A stretch of 6,319 nt of DNA, taken from assembly GCA_017880715.1 (NCBI GenBank), contig JADGRT010000191.1:1-6319 (forward strand). The letters run 5' to 3'. Below, in pieces: positions 4,618 to 6,319 of the stretch (position 1 is the stretch's first letter; every line of letters starts with the position of its first letter). The position numbers and the translations under genes were made by a program. Origin of the DNA: Verrucomicrobiia bacterium (GTDB lineage Bacteria > Verrucomicrobiota > Verrucomicrobiia > Limisphaerales > UBA1319). Under the pieces are notes generated by a model. That model was given only the letters and a program-made list of their open reading frames with translations, searched no databases and was not told the DNA's origin.

Positions 4618-4719
4618 CGGTTTCACCACACGAATAATTGATGCGCAATTTCCCTGGCGCACCGTTTGCAAGGAGTTTTCCCCCTATAAACTAATTCAGA
4701 AAATAGGGTAAAATATAGC

Positions 4720-4725
4720 TACAAT
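4720..4725 (+). promoter_or_regulatory. Candidate -10 box of a pnp promoter
   Basis: TACAAT lies in a strongly AT-rich stretch (4681-4735) that contrasts with the GC-rich surroundings. TAAAAT (4709-4714) and TATAAA (4685-4690) are alternatives. None has a good -35 at 16-18 bp, so the exact box is uncertain. TACAAT would give a leader of roughly 97 nt. Confidence 0.35.
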
Positions 4726-4784
4726 ATTTTTTGCATCCACCGGTTGGGAATTGAAAGCTTTTGAGGATAACCTATCCCCAGCAG

Positions 4785-4821
4785 CCTTCAGTCCCTGACC
4801 AGGCGGAAAATTAGAAGGGAC
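4785..4821 (+). promoter_or_regulatory. pnp: pnp leader element pairing with the Shine-Dalgarno
   Basis: The pnp ribosome-binding site GAAGGGA (4814-4820) can pair with either of two upstream stretches: GTCCCT (4791-4796) with AGGGAC (4816-4821), or CCTTC (4785-4789) with GAAGG (4814-4818). Either stem would hide the site. PNPase represses its own leader in E. coli by a different, RNase III-dependent mechanism, so control at this position is plausible but inferred here. Confidence 0.35.
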
Positions 4822-4828
4822 AATCTAT

Positions 4829-6319
4829 ATGAAACCAGAAGTAAAGCAGTATCCCGCCATGGTTGGCGGTCAGACAGTCACGTTTGAAACCGGAAAACTG
4901 GCCGCCCAGGCCGGCGGCGCGGTCACCGTTCGGCTTGGCGACACCATCATGTTCGCTGCCGCCACCATGGGCCACGAGCCCAAAATGGGACAAGATTTCT
5001 TCCCCCTCACGGTTGAGTACGAAGAGCGCATGTACGCCGGCGGTCGCATCCCCGGCTCATTCTTCCGCCGTGAAGGCCGGCCTTCCGAAGAGGCAATCCT
5101 GGTGGCCCGTCTCACCGACCGCCCCATCCGACCCCTGTTCTCGCAGGATATCCGCAACGAAGTTCAGGTCGTCATGTTTTCCGTTTCGGCCGATTCGGAA
5201 AACCCGCACGATATCCTGGCAGTCAACGCCGCCTCGGCGGCCCTCATGATCTCTGATATCCCCTGGGGCGGCCCCGTTGGCGCCGTCCGTATTGGGCGCG
5301 TGGCGGGTAAATTTGTGGTCAACCCCACCTTCCAGCAGATCGAAACAGCCGACATTGACCTGCGCATTGCCGGCACCCGCGACGCCATTCTGATGGTGGA
5401 ATGCGGTTCCCTCGAAGTGTCCGAAGCCGATATGGTGGAGGCCCTGATGTTCGGTCACCAATCCATTCAGCCCCTCATTGACGCCCAGTTGAAGATGGCT
5501 GCCGAAGTCGGCAAAGCCAAGCGCGAAGTTCCCCTCTTCCCCATCGACCTTTCCAGGGTCCAGGAAGTGACTGAAAAATACGCCGCCGAAATGCACAACC
5601 TTCTGGACACCCAGCACGCCAAAACCCACCAGTATGAGGCCGTGAAGGACCTCGCAGCAAAAGTGGTCACCGAAATCGCCGGCGAAGACGAGACTCTCGT
5701 CCCGGCCGTCAAACAGGCCTTCGAAGAAGCCTACAAACAGGTGGTACGCCAGCGCATCCTGGTCGATGGCAAGCGCCCCGACGGCCGCACTACCACCGAA
5801 ATCCGCCCCATCTGGTGCGAGGTGGATATCAGCCCGCGCGCCCACGGATCCGGCCTTTTCACCCGCGGAGAAACCCAGGTACTCACCCTGGTTACCCTCG
5901 GCACGCCCAAGGAAGCCCAGGAACTGGATACCCTCTCGCCAACCGAGACCAAGCGCTACATCCACCACTACAATTTCCCGCCCTATTCCACCGGTGAGGT
6001 CAAGCGCCTGGGCACCTCACGGCGCGAGATCGGTCACGGCGCACTGGCCGAACGCGCTCTCTATCCCGTTATCCCTCCCGCCAGCGAATTCCCCTACACC
6101 CTGCGCCTCGTTTCTGAGGTGCTGGCCTCCAACGGTTCCTCCTCCATGGCGTCCGTATGCGGTTCAACCCTGGCCCTCATGGATTCCGGCGTGCCCATCA
6201 AGGCCCCGGTCGCCGGCGTAGCCATGGGATTGGTCAAGGAAGGCGACCGCTATACCATTCTGACCGATATCCAGGGCGCCGAAGATCACCTGGGTGATAT
6301 GGACTTCAAGGTTGCCGGC
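4829..6319 (+). CDS. pnp: Polynucleotide phosphorylase (PNPase), 3' end outside window
   Basis: The frame runs 497 codons from the ATG at 4829 to the window edge, about 70% of the usual 700 residues. PNPase is the cytosolic, trimeric 3'-5' exoribonuclease that degrades RNA phosphorolytically. The first RNase PH domain contains GSFFRREGRPSE (76-87, the FFRR loop) and LTDRPIRPLF. The helical linker spans about 230-305. The second RNase PH domain begins near DGKRPDGRT (313-321). It carries FTRGETQVLTL, SRREIGHGALAERAL with R398/R399, SNGSSSMASVCGST with S437-S439, and DIQGAEDHLGDMDFKVAG with D486 and D492. These second-domain residues fall at the same numbers as the E. coli phosphate- and metal-binding residues, so the enzyme should be active. 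The KH and S1 RNA-binding domains lie beyond the edge. The start has GAAGGGA 8 nt upstream. QGAED replaces the common LGDED next to the active site. Confidence 0.97.
   Translation, partial: MKPEVKQYPAMVGGQTVTFETGKLAAQAGGAVTVRLGDTIMFAAATMGHEPKMGQDFFPLTVEYEERMYAGGRIPGSFFRREGRPSEEAILVARLTDRPIRPLFSQDIRNEVQVVMFSVSADSENPHDILAVNAASAALMISDIPWGGPVGAVRIGRVAGKFVVNPTFQQIETADIDLRIAGTRDAILMVECGSLEVSEADMVEALMFGHQSIQPLIDAQLKMAAEVGKAKREVPLFPIDLSRVQEVTEKYAAEMHNLLDTQHAKTHQYEAVKDLAAKVVTEIAGEDETLVPAVKQAFEEAYKQVVRQRILVDGKRPDGRTTTEIRPIWCEVDISPRAHGSGLFTRGETQVLTLVTLGTPKEAQELDTLSPTETKRYIHHYNFPPYSTGEVKRLGTSRREIGHGALAERALYPVIPPASEFPYTLRLVSEVLASNGSSSMASVCGSTLALMDSGVPIKAPVAGVAMGLVKEGDRYTILTDIQGAEDHLGDMDFKVAG

Larger units (their letters stand above)
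4462..4828. other. 367-bp rpsO-pnp spacer
   Basis: No credible gene is present. The only longer frame is a 72-codon one on the minus strand (4430-4648) that overlaps the end of rpsO and is made of repeat sequence. In order the spacer holds the rpsO terminator, CGCCTGTT (4550-4557), whose complement AACAGGCG recurs at 4596-4603, and the inverted repeat 4568-4617. It then holds an unexplained stretch (4618-4680), an AT-rich promoter-like stretch (4681-4735) and the pnp leader. Confidence 0.75.

Noticed and set aside
4430..4648. 72-codon minus-strand frame in the rpsO-pnp spacer
   Set aside because: It overlaps the 3' end of rpsO, the terminator and the inverted repeat, and its peptide is repeat-derived.
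5057..5968. Long minus-strand open frame (303 codons) opposite pnp
   Set aside because: It is antisense to a strongly conserved enzyme and its Gly/Phe/His-rich composition is typical of the reverse of GC-rich coding DNA.

Overview
This 6.3-kb window is ordinary bacterial chromosome of moderately high GC, with C/G-rich third codon positions. The gene content and the style of the dispersed palindromes suggest Chloroflexota, probably Anaerolineae. That placement is a judgement from sequence style, not from a database search. Seven protein genes are supported. Two run off the window: a regulator at the left edge and pnp at the right edge. No tRNA, rRNA, CRISPR array, transposase or phage gene is visible.

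Layout: (1) Positions 1-350, minus strand: the N-terminal 116 residues of a winged-helix regulator, with a promoter at 376-404 and a small palindrome at its predicted transcription start. (2) Positions 351-754: non-coding, carrying two long perfect hairpins (A and B). (3) Positions 755-3071: a compact plus-strand operon of a MazG-like nucleotide pyrophosphohydrolase, a LOG-family phosphoribohydrolase and prolyl-tRNA synthetase (proS). It starts from an extended -10 promoter that predicts an almost leaderless mRNA. (4) Positions 3072-3284: two more perfect hairpins (C and D) and a G/C-rich hairpin (D2) whose 3' end forms the ribosome-binding site of the next gene. (5) Positions 3285-4091: an uncharacterised alpha-helical, HEAT/ARM-like protein. 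(6) Positions 4097-4514: rpsO (ribosomal protein S15) with its own promoter, leader and intrinsic terminator. (7) Positions 4515-4828: a structured spacer with an inverted-repeat element, an AT-rich promoter region and a pnp leader. (8) Positions 4829-6319: the first 497 codons of pnp (polynucleotide phosphorylase).

How the genes fit together: rpsO-pnp is a classical translation/RNA-decay pair. MazG-like and LOG enzymes overlap by 4 bp and could act in sequence, NTP to NMP to free base, as a nucleotide clean-up pair. proS follows 20 bp later and is probably cotranscribed.

The least ordinary material is non-coding. A family of perfect 16-21-bp palindromes has divergent arms but a shared architecture; it occurs as two same-orientation pairs bracketing the mazG-LOG-proS operon. 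An 11-bp pairing over the rpsO stop codon is mutually exclusive with the rpsO terminator stem. A pairing in the pnp leader would mask its Shine-Dalgarno sequence. No complete novel defence or metabolic system is evident.
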